From Beroe forskalii (taxonomy: Eukaryota; Ctenophora; Nuda; Beroida; Beroidae): a DNA stretch of 64,000 bases. Position 1 is the stretch's first letter. Each line of letters opens with the position of its first letter. Position numbers and translations under genes: made by a program. The stretch lies in NCBI GenBank assembly GCA_011033025.1, contig WFMF01000114.1, positions 310,001 to 374,000 of the forward strand, written 5' to 3'. Positions 25,201 to 40,200 of this stretch are shown in pieces. The notes beneath the pieces were generated by a model. The model was not told the DNA's origin. It searched no databases and saw only the letters and a list, made by a program, of their open reading frames with translations.

Positions 25201-28200
25201 TTGATATCATTGATTTGTCAGTGTTAGACTGATGCCATAAATCCGTCACAACAGTATTAGGAATACTCAGCAGACCACGTCAGTCTGGTGTCAGTGATAC
25301 AGCATACTGGTGTCAGTGAAACGGCAGACTGGTGTCAGTGATACGGCAGAATGGTGTCAGTGATAAGTCAGACTGGTGTCAGTGATACGGCAGACTGGTG
25401 CCAGTGATACGGCAAACTGGTGTCAGTGATAAGTCATACTGGTCAGTTGTATGGCAGACTGGTGTCCGTGATACGGCAGAATGGTGTCAGTGATAAGTCA
25501 GACTGGTCTCAGTGATAAGTCAGACGGGTGTCAATGATAAGTCAGACTGGTGACAGTGATGTACGGCAGACTGGTGTCAGAGATAAGTCATACTGGTGTC
25601 AGTGATATGGCAGACTGATGTCAGTGATAAGTCAGACTGGTGTCAGTGATACGGCAGACAGGTGTCAGTGATACGGCAGACTGGTGTCAGTAATAAGTCA
25701 TACTGGTGTCAACGATATGGCAGACTGATGTCAGTGATAAGTCAGACTGGTGTCAGTGATACGGCAGACTGGTGTCAGTGATACGGCAGACAGGTGTCAG
25801 AGATACGGAAGATTGGTGTCAGTGATACAGCAGACTGGTGTCAGTGATACGGCAGACTGGTGTCAGTGATACGGCAGACGGGTGTAAGTGATACGGCAGA
25901 CTGGTTTCAGTAATACGGCAGACTGGTGCCAGTGATAAGTCAAACTGGTCTCAGTGATAAGTCAGACTGGTGTCAATGATAAGTCAGACTGGTGACAGTG
26001 ATGTACGGCAGACTGGTGTCAGAGATAAATCATACTGGTGTCAGTGATACGGCAGATTGGTGTCAGTGATACGGCAGACTGGTGTCAGTAATAAGTCATA
26101 CTGGTGTCAGCGATATGGCAGACTGATGTCAGTGATAAGTCAGACTGGTGTCAGTGATACGGCAGACAGGTGTCAGAGATACGGAAGATTTGTGTCAGAG
26201 ATACAGCAGACTGGTGTCAGTGATACGGCAGACTGGTGTCAGTGATACGGCAGACTGGTTTCAGTCATCTAGCAGATTGTTAGTGCCACTGCCAGTAATA
26301 CGTCTGGCTAGTTTCAATGATAAATATCTGACTTGTCTGTGAATAGTGTCACTGGTGCCAGATTTGTGTCGGTATCAGTTATCCATTAAACAATTAGTGT
26401 CAGTGATACATCAGGATAGTTTCAACTATACATCAAATAGGTGTCTGTGGTATGTCGGTCTGGTGTTGGTGTTTGGTCAGAAAGGTACCAGTGAAATGCT
26501 AGACTGGTGGCAGTCGTCATTCAGATTGGTGAAAGTTGAAACCAGTCCGAAAGTGAGTGTTTTTTATGAAATTTTACAATTTTACAAGCATTCTCAACGC
26601 AAACTTTTTTGCTATTTTATCTAGATAAAAATAATTTTTATCTAGATAAACCGATAATTTATTTTGACGAATTTTCGGAGATAATTATCGGTTTCGATTA
26701 TCGGACTGGAAAGCCTAATTTTAGAACATGGTTTTTCTTTCCTGAAGCATAGGAATAGAAATAGAATAGGGTCTGCCAAGGGAGCCGTCACATATTATTA
26801 TTACGTCATCACTTGGGGGGTATGGAGACACATAAACGTCACATGGAACGGCAGCAAACTTGTAAATATATCCTGCCATATTTAGGCTGTACAAATAAAG
26901 TGCACGTGCGGTTGCATCAAAATTCGTAGGATGATTATAATTATATCAAATTCAATGTGCAGATTGCAATTGTGCGGATTCTATAAAGTTCCTGTAAATT
27001 CAATTAGCATTATTTAAAATTATAGTTTTATATAATTTGAAAGACAGTGAAATCAAAATATAATACTTTAACTCAATACTCAATGTGATACATTAAATAA
27101 TAAATATATTATTAGGTCATAATTATAAAAGGCGAACGATTTTCTTGGGCTTTGAATGATCATCTTCAATTTAAAGAGTTGAAGGTGCTGTGCCGACTAA
27201 GTTTAAATGTCTATTTCAATAACTTTTGGGATCACGTGACAGTTGGAAGTGGAACTTCAAAGTGCAATATCTTTATAACGGATTGAAATGTCGATGTTGG
27301 CATATGGAATAATAACGTAGGGTATGCGTTATATGAAAATGGGGATGACAGTGGAGTCACTGGACCTAATCTGCGCCTAATGCATGAGGATCAAGAAGGC
27401 ACCAAGGGAGCCGTCACATATAATACCATCACTCTAAGGCTAGGGGGAGGTGGTTTTCAAATGCTGACAGGTGATGCCAGGGGGAGGGGAGTTCGATGTT
27501 TTTTGACGTCAGCCAGCTAATATTTTGAATTTTTCAAATCCTTGGGATGACTTCGAAGCATTTTCGTCCACAATATTTTGTTTTAAAGTGTCTATTGCAT
27601 TCATTCCAGCGATATTATATCTACATTTTCCAAATCAACTGGGCACGTGACAGGCCATTTAAATGTGGCTCGTTTCCCCGCCAGGGTCCTGGTTAGGGCA
27701 AGTGGCTCGTCTGAAACAAGTAGAACCACATTTTATTTATTTTCAACGAATTACACCATACGTATATGATTGATAAATTTCATGCTAGCTGTTTCGATCC
27801 GAAATAACCAAAACTTGTTTTTAAAAAATGAGGAGGGTTCGGTCAATGCTGACTTCAGCATGGGAGAGGTTCGAAGGGGGTTGGAAATGGCCAAAAAAGT
27901 GATGGACGTAATATGTGACGGCTTCCCATCCCAAATTTTGTGGAAAAAAAGACAAATTTCCAACCCTATAGTGTAGCAAAGTGTGTTATAATTTCAAATC
28001 AAGTATTTAGAATCCCAGAATAGTCCTATTGACTGGCGGTACCCCGTCAAATCCTGCCCAAAAAAGCATTAAACAACCAGTGTTTAACCCGCCCCCCATC
28101 CTCTCACGGTAAACCCGTCAAAAACCTGTCACAGCGACTGACTCTATACCAGGGGTACCGCCTGTCAGAAAGCCTAAATGCGAAACAATCAATTTGATTT

Positions 28201-31200
28201 TATGATAGTAAAATACCTAAAAACAATAACTTGGGCGATAATTGCATCATTCAAAGAGTGGTAATAGTATACGAGCTGTCATCCGTAGAAATATGAAGTC
28301 AATGTCTTTTTAATTTTAAGTTTTAACACACCATGATAGTTGAAGAAAATAGCAAAAGATTGTCGGTATTCTGGTGACATTCAACAGTCATGGGTCAATC
28401 TTTCCATAATATCGTGGGATACTACTACAAAACGGGGGTGGATCTACAAAGCTACAAGAGATCCAAACAGAATCCCCAGCACGGGACCTCCTGCTGCGAG
28501 GTCCCAGTCGCCAAGGCTACTGTGGATGGGAACCAATCCCGTACCTCCCGAGGAGGACCAATGTGCCGGGAGCACATTGGGATTGCCAACATGGTAACAG
28601 GAAGATCAGACTTCCTGCTCAGTGTTAAAGGAATCTGGGGCACCGTAGAGTCCCAACCAGGTTCGAGACTCGTGATGCAGATATCTTCAGGTGTGGATCA
28701 TCCCTTCGCAAGTCCAGGAAGATTCCATGGTTAGTTCTTTTCAGGATCATTATCAGCTTTTCTATGTCCCAGTCGCCCAGTCCTATGAGCATAGCTAACG
28801 ATCCTTCTGATCGAAGATGTCGGTCCCCGTGCAGAAGTAGGTCATAGCTACCGAAATACTCCGCCCTTATACTGCTCAGGGCGGGGAACATTCCAAGGAA
28901 GTGTGACACCGTCTCTTCATCACTCTAGGAATTCTTTCTCTTGTTTGTTGTCCCTGAAGTGAAATGAACTGTAAAGCTGAAACAAACGAGCATTGTAAAT
29001 TTGCATACCAATGTCTTACACAAACTGTTTTGATACTTCTAACTTTCTTGGCTTAAATTTCAAACACTGAACAATCAAAGAGTTATAAATTAAATGTTAT
29101 GCCACAGCACCATGTAAAGGAATCCACGCGCTTATAAAAAGACCGCGCGTGGCGTGCGCGCATAAATAGTTATATTACGCTCGAGCTTTCTTTACGAATC
29201 TGAAGCAAAAATTACATTTAACGCCAAAACTAGAATTCCTTAAATCTTTCTACAAAATTTTGGCATATCAAATCGGCAACCTTTCACCGAGAAGCACTCA
29301 AAAACATAACTTATCGCTTATTAAGTAGAGTGATTATTACATCGATACCTACAGACCGTTTTATGGCGCAGGATACATGTCGACGTTTTGTCCAAATTGG
29401 CAAAAATATTGAAAAAATATTGGACAAATTGGCAAAAATATTGGACAAATTGGCAAAAATATTGGACAAAAATATTGGACAAAATTCGAAACGGCTATCT
29501 TTCACCTAAATCAGTCAGATGAACATCTGAAATGCTTAGCTGAGTGGTCATTTCATCGGTACAAACCGTTTTATAGCCCAGGACATATTTCTCCAAATTT
29601 TGAGGCCTTCTGACAGGCGGTACCCTGTCAAAAAGAGCACAGAACCTGTACAAAACCTGTCGAAAACGTGTCCCCGACGTTTCTCAAGGTTAGCTTAAAA
29701 ATGTGGCAAACCAGTCCAAAACCTGTCACAGCGAGTGGCTCCATACTGGGTGAACTTGACGTCCATTGGACATCAATTGAATATGATGCCCATTGGCAAA
29801 ATTTCCATTGGTGGTCAATAAATCCAATGGACACGATATCCAAACATGGTTTGGTAGATGGACATCAGACTGGCATTTTTGTTCAATGGATCTATTGTGT
29901 CCAAACAAATCACGGTCATACGAGCGAATTACTGCAGGAGACTCCCGGGAGTCCTCCGGGAGCCCTCTGGGAGTACAGCGGATGTTCTCCGAGAGTCCTC
30001 CGGAAATACTTCGAGAGTCCCCCGGGAGTCCTACGTGAGTACCCCAGGAGTCCTACGGGAGTACCCCAGTCTGGTGTCCATTTTCCAAACCATGTTTGGT
30101 GGTTGTGTGCTGAAGGACATCGGACAGCAGTTGTGTGACACCGAATAGAGCGGTGTCAGGACATCAGTATCTGGTTGGACATCGGGCATCAAAAGTGTGA
30201 CACCGAGCAGAGTGGTGTCATGGATTAAACCAGTTGCTTGTAGGGCTGAGGGCATCTAGCAGCAATATGACACCGAACAGAATGGTGTCAGGACATCAGT
30301 ATCTGGTTGGACATCGGACATCAGAAGTGTGACACCGAGCAGAATGGTGTCAGGACATCAGTATCTGGTTGGGCATAGGACATCAGAAGTGTGACACCGA
30401 ACAGAATGGTGTCAGGACATCAGTATCTGGTTGGGCATCGGACATCAGAAGTGTGACACCGAGCATTGGCGTCCTGGATTAAACCAGTTGCTTGTAGGGC
30501 TGAGGGCATCTAGCAGCAATATGACACCGAGCAGAGTGGTGTCAGGACATCAGTATCTGGTTGGACATCGGACATCAGAAGTGTGACACCGAGCAGAGTG
30601 GTGTCAGGACATCAGTATCTGGTTGGACATCGGACATCAGAAGTGTGACATCGAGCAGAGTGGTGTCAGGAGTCAGGACACCAGTATCTGGTTGGACATC
30701 GGACACCAGAAGTGTGACACCGAGCAGAGTGGTGTCATGGATACTAGTTGCTTGTAGGGCTGAGGGCATCTAGCAGCAATATGACACCGAACAGAATGGT
30801 GTCAGGACATCAGTATCTGGTTTGACATCGGACATCAGAAGTGTGACACCGAACAGAATGGTGTCAGGACATCAGTATCTGGTTGGACATCGGACATCAG
30901 AAGTGTGACACCGAACAGAATGGTGTCAGGACATCAGTATCTGGTTGGACATCGGACATCAGAAGTGTGACACCGAGCAGAGTGGTGTCAGGACACCAGT
31001 ATCTGGTTGGACATCGGACACCAGAAGTGTGACACCGAGCAGAGTGGTGCCATGGATACCAGTTGCTTGTAGGGCTGAGGGCATCTAGCAGCAATGTAAT
31101 AACTTCGAACAGAGTGCAGGCCCGGTACCAACAACAACGATCTGTGAAAAAACAAGATAAACCTTTCATTTGCTATTATTAATGACTACTGTATTGACTA

Positions 31201-34200
31201 AACTTCATGCTTAACTACTTTCAATTTTCATATTTCTAAAGTTCAGTACTTTCAAATGTTTAAAAATGACATCACAAAAGAGAAATGAAAATTTTTGCCA
31301 TTTATAACACGGAGATATGGACGGATCAAATCACAGCACTTCTGTACTTCGGTTTATAGATTAAAATAGGTAAAACTTAAACTTGTTTTATAAGAACAAA
31401 CCTTGCGAACTCAGAAAGGGGGTAGCTTCATATGTCAACTAGAGCAGCAGGGCGTTCTACGCAACAGGTAAAACTGGAATCTGGATAAAATAAAGATAAC
31501 ATACAAGATTTCAATTTAAAATATTATAATTATTAAAGGGAGAGTAAATGCAATTAGATTATGTGAATGCACCAGTACTTCAGACAACGTTCTCTGGCAC
31601 AAGTTATTCATTCACACTTCGTCTCTCAAGCACAAGTGCACCTCAGCACGAGCAAAATAACCAGTCCGTTTCAAGATGTTTGACACATTCGTGACACTAG
31701 AACACCTCTCACTATAGACACTAGTATGTTGCACCAGTACGTCGAATTGTGCTCTCATAAACGTCTTCTTCACCATGGCGATTAGCGACTAGGATCAACT
31801 GGGCCAGGAGTCCCTGCGCCGGGGTGACTGTCTGGAGGTCTTGTAGTAGCACGACGTGTCCTGACACTATTACAGTATTACATAAGATTCCCCACTATCG
31901 GGTCGAAAAGATGCATGAGACGAACTTTCAAAGCCCCAATTCAATGAACCAAACTAATTATTTCTTTCGAATATTGGGCACGTTGATACGTGCAATATTT
32001 TTTGGGGCATTATTCTACAGAAACTTGGATAGATCAGCACCATTCACCATGTTGTTCAGTGACCAAGTGACATACCATTTTTGATATAAAGTAAATTGAC
32101 ACGTGAATAATTTTTTGTGGTTCCGTTCACAATTAAATTTGAGCTTGCCAAGACAATATCAAGAGAAACGAAGGCTAAGCCGGGCTATGTCGCGCCGTTG
32201 CTTAGGATACAGATATTCTGCGATGCAGATTATGATCAGTTTTGTGAGATTATTATTCGGTTCTGTATTATCTAGCAGGCCCAACGGGCTTGCTAGAAAT
32301 TAAATAATTCCTATTCCGCGGCTAACTTTTTGCTTGGTTGCTTTACCTTTATTGGAGAGTCTGTGTTCTGAAATTCTGTCCATGTACGAGGTTACGGACC
32401 TCATTGCGTGCCTTACAGAGGAAAAATGAGTATCAAATTGTACAAAAGGATTATATCAACAATAATAATAATAATAATATCAATTTTTTACAGCACTCAT
32501 TCTAAAAATATCCTTTCTTCCCGTATAAAAAGAGGCAAATTCCGTGTGCTGAGGGCAGACATCAAGTCAATTATGAAAACTGTTAAAAGAGTCACCCACT
32601 ATGGACTAATAATAGTTATATGGTTAATCATACTGAAAATAATTAAAATGCAACTAAGAGTGTACTCTTTGAAACTAGTACATACCATCATAAATAAAAT
32701 GTATGAAAATTTAAATAAAAACATATTTACACAAATAAGGTTGCAGATTTATGACTTGCCGAGGTCAGGCTGCATAACTTGCCCAAGTAAAATAAATTGA
32801 ATAAATTTAAAATGTTTATTAATAACAGTTGGAAAATGAACATTTAAAAACAAAACACTGCTGTCAACATAATGTACTGTTATCAAAAAAAGTCAGCACA
32901 ATCTATGTAGGTGAAATTTGCAGCATCCAGGGATGGCCAATGGTTTTAAGAATTATTTGGGAGAAATCAACAAAAATTGAGCATCAGGTGTTGAATAACA
33001 CATTACACCTTGTTGTTTGCCATACCAAAGCTACAAGGAAAACTTATCTTAGGTTACTCACCTTGGCTTATACAAGTGATCAAATGCATTGTTTACCCTG
33101 TAATTTGGATCAGTGATTATTGAATCTAATAATTGTGCCTTATACAGCTTCCCAAAGATTTTAACATCACTTTTATTTCTGAGGTCTAGTGGGAGGATAT
33201 TCCAAGCTTTTGCTCCTAGATAATAAAAGTTTTTTAGATTAGCAGATTTGGGTGTGTAAAGGTTACAGTTTGCCCCATCTCTACTACCTCCAGAGATGAA
33301 ATTGAACTTATTCATAAAGTTGGAAGGACTGAGATTGTTTATGATTCTAAACATGTAGCAAGATAAGTGTACTTGTCGCCTGAGATAACTTCTCAATGGC
33401 CAATGGCCGAAAGAAGTTATTGCTATGTCGGCCGGAAAAGTATGGCATATGTAATACAGCTACTACTGATACTTTGCGTTTTTGAATTTGGTAAATCTTA
33501 TTAAAATTTATGATTTTCTGAATGGAATATTGTCGGAGTATTCAATCGCAAACTCACCTCATCGGCACTGTACAGTGTACAGTAGAGCAGACTTGTCGTG
33601 TCCATGGCAGTCGACTTGTCTAGGGCACAGCCGATTTGTAAACAGTATGAATTGGCCACTGCCTCCGTTCAAAATTTTTTCTCATTTCCTCAGAATCCCC
33701 AATTACCTGAAAAAAGTTTAAACATTCGATTATCAGTAGGTACATATGCTAATTTAATGCATCACCAATCCAAATGCTATGGACATGCATTGCACGCAAA
33801 TAAAGAAAGGCTTCTGTAGAGTAGGTAGTGACTGCTGGGGAAAGGTGATGTGAAATTGCAGATTCTCAAACCTTGAAAAGATAGTCAAGTCTTCAAACAC
33901 GTTCCACAGAGGTTCGGAGCATCGTTCACCAATCTATGATCCGAATCATGTATCAGCTATGCCATACCTGATCAATAACGCACCATAAACAAAGACCAAT
34001 ATCTTACTGCTTATAATTCTTCCTCATATATAAATATATAAATAAATAAATAAATAAATATATATCTGTCTGTCTGGTTCATGATTTCTGTCTGTCCAGT
34101 GGCTTATATATAGCCACAGATTTTTCTGACACCACTCAGTACCCAATCAAGCATGCCGATTGCCGATGATCGGAATGTTCATACCAGAGTAGGTAGGTAG

Positions 34201-37200
34201 GTAAAATGCGCTTCTGCGGAGGCGCTGTGCCATACGACATGGCCCCTCATAGTCTGAGAGGCAACGGTCGCGGTTTGGCTGATAATATGTTGGCATAACT
34301 AATAATCTATATAGTAGAGGACAGATATCTATACAGAGTATTGTTCGCTTATCTATATTCTCCAATTGGGTAATAGACCCCAATGGCCCCAGCTCAAGCA
34401 GTTATCTGTCTGTTCAACTTGAGCCGAATACATACAGTTTGCTTCTTTTTGAGGCGATGAAGCAACCAAATCTTCTCCTCCCATTCTTCTTTATTTCTAG
34501 GACAAGTAATGGGAAAGAATGTCCTGTGTCATGTTCCTCATTATTGGGCGAACAGAGTGAATAACCCTTTTTGGTTTGTTTCTATTTCTTGGTATGTTTT
34601 TGTATATTCCTGCAGGTAAAGCTCCTGTCCTTAAGGTCCTTTTGCAATCGAAAAGTGTGTTTTGTTCAGGCTCAAGAATGAGGCAGTTTACTATGTTATT
34701 ACTAAAGTGTCTCTGAGCAGTGTTCTCTGGTCGACTATCATTAGCATCCACGTGCTTAGATTATTTTTGCCTACTTTTCACATAACTTTGATGGTTTAAC
34801 AATTTAGTTATTTCTTGTTTCATTTTCGTTTTATCCATTGTTTACCTAATAAAGGATGGATTTTCTGTCAGTACTTCCATATTTTATAGCTGATGTTTAG
34901 TATATAATACTGTATTTTGAGTTACCTTGCTTTTTCTCTGTTAATTTATGATTTTCATACCAGAGTACCAGTGACGTTTGACACCACCTGACATATAGAC
35001 ATCACATAGAGGAGTAGGCACACCCGATTAAAATATGACCTCATCACTGATAAGAACTACAGTACTGCATTACACTGTACCAATTGCCGAAGCGAAAAAA
35101 TTGTGAACAATGGCCGGAGGCCATGGGTTCTGCTAGTTTAATTAATTAATAAATCTACAGGAAACTTGCTCCTTCTTGCAAGCACAAAGTACTATATCAA
35201 AACTTTGCTAAACTGGTCACCAGAAAATGTAATAGGTTAATGTATTAGACTACCCTATGACTCTATGATTATTATTCGGTATTCCGGGTGATATCGAGCG
35301 AATAATAATACAATCGCTACATACATGAGAAATATTGCAATTATAAGTCAAGAATTTGGTAATAATTCTGGAAATGGCGAATAATTTAGATTTGAGCTGC
35401 GAATCTTAGTTCACAAATTATCACAATTTTCAAACAAATCTACGAAAAAGTTCGCGGCGAAATGAAATATGAACAGTTTAAACAGTACCCGCAGTGTACA
35501 GCATAAACAGAATCCTCAAGTCTACATAATCGTGCCAACTTTATACTTAAAACGGTTAAAAAGAAAGGTAAGGAAAATGGCTTTACACATGAAACTTGAA
35601 AGCTCCTCTCGCCTTCAGCCTGTACAAGACAACTGAAGCAGGTAAAGAGAGTGGAGAAAAATGCTTATGAAGGCAAATTTTCATTGCACTCTTCCTTATA
35701 TGCGCGGCTTTTACCAGACATGAATTTTTCTAAAAATGAGTTTCACACATAAAATTATGTATGAAATATCCTCAAAAAGATCATTTTTAATCTTAAATTT
35801 ATTTATAACTTCTTAGATTCAATCAAAATGCAATTCATGTGATCTGCGATATGATTTTTTAATCATGCGCCAAAAGAGTCGCAACCGCGGTGTCGTTACA
35901 TATGCGCTAAGTTCAAACATTCAATTCAGTGCGACCACTCATGATTTTACTGGACTCTTGTATGTTTATTTGGTTTAACTGTATGGGTTGGAATGAAATA
36001 GCCACATATATGGCCATTTTGGATTAAAAACCACAAATTCATGCCGATATGATGCGATGATCGCAAGTTGATCATGATGGTCACTGCGCGCGCGGCGCAA
36101 ATTGCACCATAATATATTGGAATTGAAAGAAACATAAATAAGGCAGAATGCAATTAAAAAAGTTTTTGTAATCAATAAATAATTTACAACATCATTAAGA
36201 TAATTTATTCTCCTCGAAATTTTGAGTTGTGAAAATAATGATTTTTAAATGCGCCATGCCACGCGCGGCTTATTGGAGAAAATAACTTTGCGAACGCGAA
36301 ATAAGCTGCATCGCGTACGAATTCTTTGATTCCGCCATTTTGTTTTGCAGTTGCTCAGATTCTTCTAGAATCTTTTTCATTTACATTTGCTGTAACTGCA
36401 GAAGTTTTTTCTTTTTCTTATAAGCTTTCCATTCCATTTGTTCGTGACTTTCAGTTTTAATTTCATTATACTCTGCGATTGGTTTGGTGCTTAATTAACG
36501 AGACATCGTGCCCACTGCCCAATTTGGGAGAACGAGGTCGTTCAGATATAACACTCACGTATACGACTGTCGCCTATTATTGGCTTTAGTGATAAGACCG
36601 ATAATGGTATCCCGTGGTCGGTGTAAGCTTTATTTAAAAGGCCGTCTTATATATAACAGAACGGTACAATTGCCGCAAAACAGCCGCACAGCGAGCTAAA
36701 ATAAAGCGTACACCGACCAGGGCCACGGGATACCGGGTGTTTTAAAGCCCATATATACTGGTAATAATGGCCGATATGAGGCTAATATTCGGTTAAGTTG
36801 TACGTTTACGGTCATTTGCCATTGCATGAGACACATTCTAAGTATGACCGTACAACTTATATAAGTCATACTTAGAATATGTGCCTTATGCAATTGCAAA
36901 TGACCGTAAGCGTACAACTTAACCGAATATGAGCCTCATATCGGCCATTATAACCAGTATATATGGGCTTTAAAACACCCGGTATCCCGTGGCCCTGGTC
37001 GGTGTACGCTTTATTTTAGCTCGCTGTGCGGCTGTTTTGCGGCAATTGTACCGTTCTGTTATATATAAGACGGCCTTTTATCGGTATAATTGTCGTAAAA
37101 CAGCCGCACAGCGGCCAAAAATAAAGCTTACACCGACCACGGGATACCATTATCGGTCTTATCACTAAAGCCAATAATAGGCGACAGTCGTTTACGCGAG

Positions 37201-40200
37201 TGTTATATCTGAACGACCTCGTTCTCCCAATTATATGACCCTCATAGCGGCCATGAATGACTAGTAAAAAAGGCTCTCAATGAATAGTGTGGGTATTATA
37301 TATGCCGCAAAGCTTTGGCTTCCTACAACGTCTTTCTACCGGTTATTTGTGGCCATGCCAATTTAAAGTATAAAGGCCTAGTATCGGCCTCGAAAGTCAC
37401 CAATTTTCGCCTTGATTGATCTGATCTCTTGCTGCGTTTCTTTTTTGTTGCTGTCTTGACCACGATAGTAATAGGATTTTTACGCCGTTCTGTCGTTGAG
37501 TGACGAGTACGAGTGTTGACCTTAAGGCCATGCGGTTGAATAAGGGAAAATAAGGTATGTATTCGTTCACGTTCCCACCCTTGTTCTGCAATTGCATTTG
37601 TTAAAACAAAAGTCTGAATCACTGATTTTGAATGTGCTGCGCGCGATCGCGCGCCGCGCATTGGAATGTTGATAGACGGATCGTCTAATTATTTGAGCCT
37701 AACGCTACCAAAACTCGACGTAACGCGCGGACCTAAATGGCGTGTACGCGCCGCGCACCAATGAGTGCATAGGTTTCGTAGGGTAAGTGATGAGTCACAA
37801 GTTAGTTGAAAGCTTTCTGTTATAGGCAATAAAGTCTGGTTGTGCCAGAAACTGATTTTATGACTTGTCAGTTAGTACAATAAATTGATGTACAAAATTT
37901 AATTGAAATGTCTTGTAATATCTACGCAATGTTAATCGTTCCAAATAAAAAACAAAAGTAAAACTGCTCCTACTATTTTTGGGACCTGTTGATAAGGCTT
38001 TCAACATTGCAATGAAATCTTAGTACGTTGCTTCCGAGCAGTTATTCGCCATTTCGAAACATTTACAGCGGAAGCCAGATTTTGTGCTAATTTATCAATT
38101 TTATCAATACCATTAATTGTACAAATTAAATAAGAATTGGATTTCATAAAGAGAAAGTTCTCATGGAAAGACAATGAATTTGAAGTTATTCTTCACATTC
38201 TCACGTTTGCCTGGTTTCTTCATTTCGATTGGCAAAGTTTTGACAACTAACTCAACAATTGGATTTGAATAACTATTCCACATGTCGTGTCACAGAAAAT
38301 TCGTCCCTTTGGACAAGATTGCCTACACCGGAGGACTATAGCTAGGTCTCTCATAGATCTATCTCCGTTTAGTACTTACTTTGTGTATTTAAATATTTGA
38401 ATTTCAGCCCAACGAGGAGCAATCTAAAGATTTTCTGCGAGGTGGCGGTCCTGCCGACATACGAATCAGTTTCGACTACGGATACCCCCAGGATCTCATT
38501 CCAGTCAAAGAACGCCGAATCAGTGAATTTCAGTGCGTTTTGTTACCATGGTGATTACTGATTGTCATGCTAGTTACCATGGTAATTTTCATGCTAGTTA
38601 CCATGGTGATTTTTATACATCGGTTACCATGGTGATTACTGATTGTCATGCTAATTACCATGGTGATTTTCATGCTAGTTACCATGGTGATTTTCATGTC
38701 GGTTGCCATGGTGATTACTGATTGTCATGCTAGTTACCATGGTGATTTTCATGCTAGTTACTATGGTGATTTTCATGTTGGGTACCATGGTGATTTCATG
38801 TCGGTTACCATGGTGATTTTCATGCCAGTTGCTATGGCTGATGCAATTGTCATGGTGATGTTCTTGCTATCATGGTGTAAAGGCAAATTGTGTCTTATGC
38901 CACACTGAAACCCAATGACATCGTAATTTACCAAGTTTACTGAGTATACCATGGTAACCGTTACCATGGCAGTAGTTATTGACATATTACTATAGTCGGC
39001 GTATAACTATTAAAAATTGGCGGATTGCTCGGATTTTTTGACAACTTTAAATCACGTGATCTCATTTGATTGCGATACCAAATGGACCAATCAGATGGTT
39101 GTATCTGACGTTGACAATATCAGATACAACCTTCGGATTGGTCCATTTGGTATCCCCCACTTAGGATAATATCACGTGATAGGCTGTGGAAAATCGGAGC
39201 AATCTGCCGATTTCTAATACGCCGAGTATTGTTACGACGCGGGCTCTTGTAATTACCGTAGAATAACGACAACTTCGTCAACCTCCTCACTCCCTGTTTT
39301 CCTCAGATCAGCTCGGATATAACGCTGAAGTGCAACAGTACAGAGGAGTTCGTGTTTGTCGCTGAAACTCGACCAGACAGCGAAGTCAGGTGAGTTGCTG
39401 CTATTCAGCCGGTTATTATTTGCTGCTCAGGTTAATTTCTGGGTTAAAGGGTTGAATGAACGTTATGGGAATCTTTGCCAAGACCTTTCTGAAGATCTGA
39501 ATATCCCTTTTACGGAAGAACATTGTTACCGGTGAAGTTGTTGTAATTTCTGAGTTGGTGTGTTTGATGAACCGTTGGAGAATATGTTTACCAACGCACA
39601 TTGCCCTCTTAGGTTCGAAGGAAAGAAGATAATCTGCAGTAGCACCGACCAGGATCAGAGGTGTAATCTGACCATCTTCTTCGGGGACAAGGAGCTCACC
39701 TCAGGGCCCTCCCCGGAGATATCCTATACCTACAAATCTGTGAGTGTTGAAAGTGAAACGGATATTGTGCTTTTTTGCCTAGAAATCATTGCTTGGTTCG
39801 AATAATGGCACCAAAATTCACCTTTGGTCATTTCAGACCTTTCTATTTTAGAGTTCGCTTCTTCCAACCCCCCGTCAAACCCACTGTGTGTTAAACCTTT
39901 TGTGCAGCGGGGTTCTAACAAATATCCTTACCCCTCAGATAAACATCCAGAAAGTCTACTGCACCTCCACCTGTCTAATCGGAGAGGATCTCATCTCGCT
40001 GCCGGTCCAAGCCATGGAGATAAACCGGTCCCTCTTTATCGGAGTCATGTTCGTCATCATCCTGATCATCATAATCATTCTGATCCTGATCTGCTGCGTG
40101 CTCTGGTTTAAGCTCGGCTTTAAAGAGAAGTACAGCTACCAGATCAACATGAGGCTCAAGAAGAACTTCGCTGTGGACGGCAACAAGTTGAGCAGTTACC

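Noticed and set aside
25262..26275. Possible CRISPR array
   Set aside because: Direct tandem units without unique spacers in a eukaryotic intron; a minisatellite.
28655..28675. tRNA B-box-like GGTTCGAGACTC
   Set aside because: No A-box or cloverleaf around it; part of the retrotransposon tail.
29668..30138. 156-codon plus frame
   Set aside because: Runs through a MITE end, an inverted repeat and a CCGGGAGTCC tandem; no protein-like domain.
32408..32800. 130-codon plus frame with Ile-rich start
   Set aside because: The hydrophobic start comes from an ATA/ATT microsatellite; overall A/T-biased, no splice sites.
37323..37661. 112-codon basic minus frame beside the foldback element
   Set aside because: I found no recognisable domain or splice context; it may be a chance frame or a worn transposon fragment.
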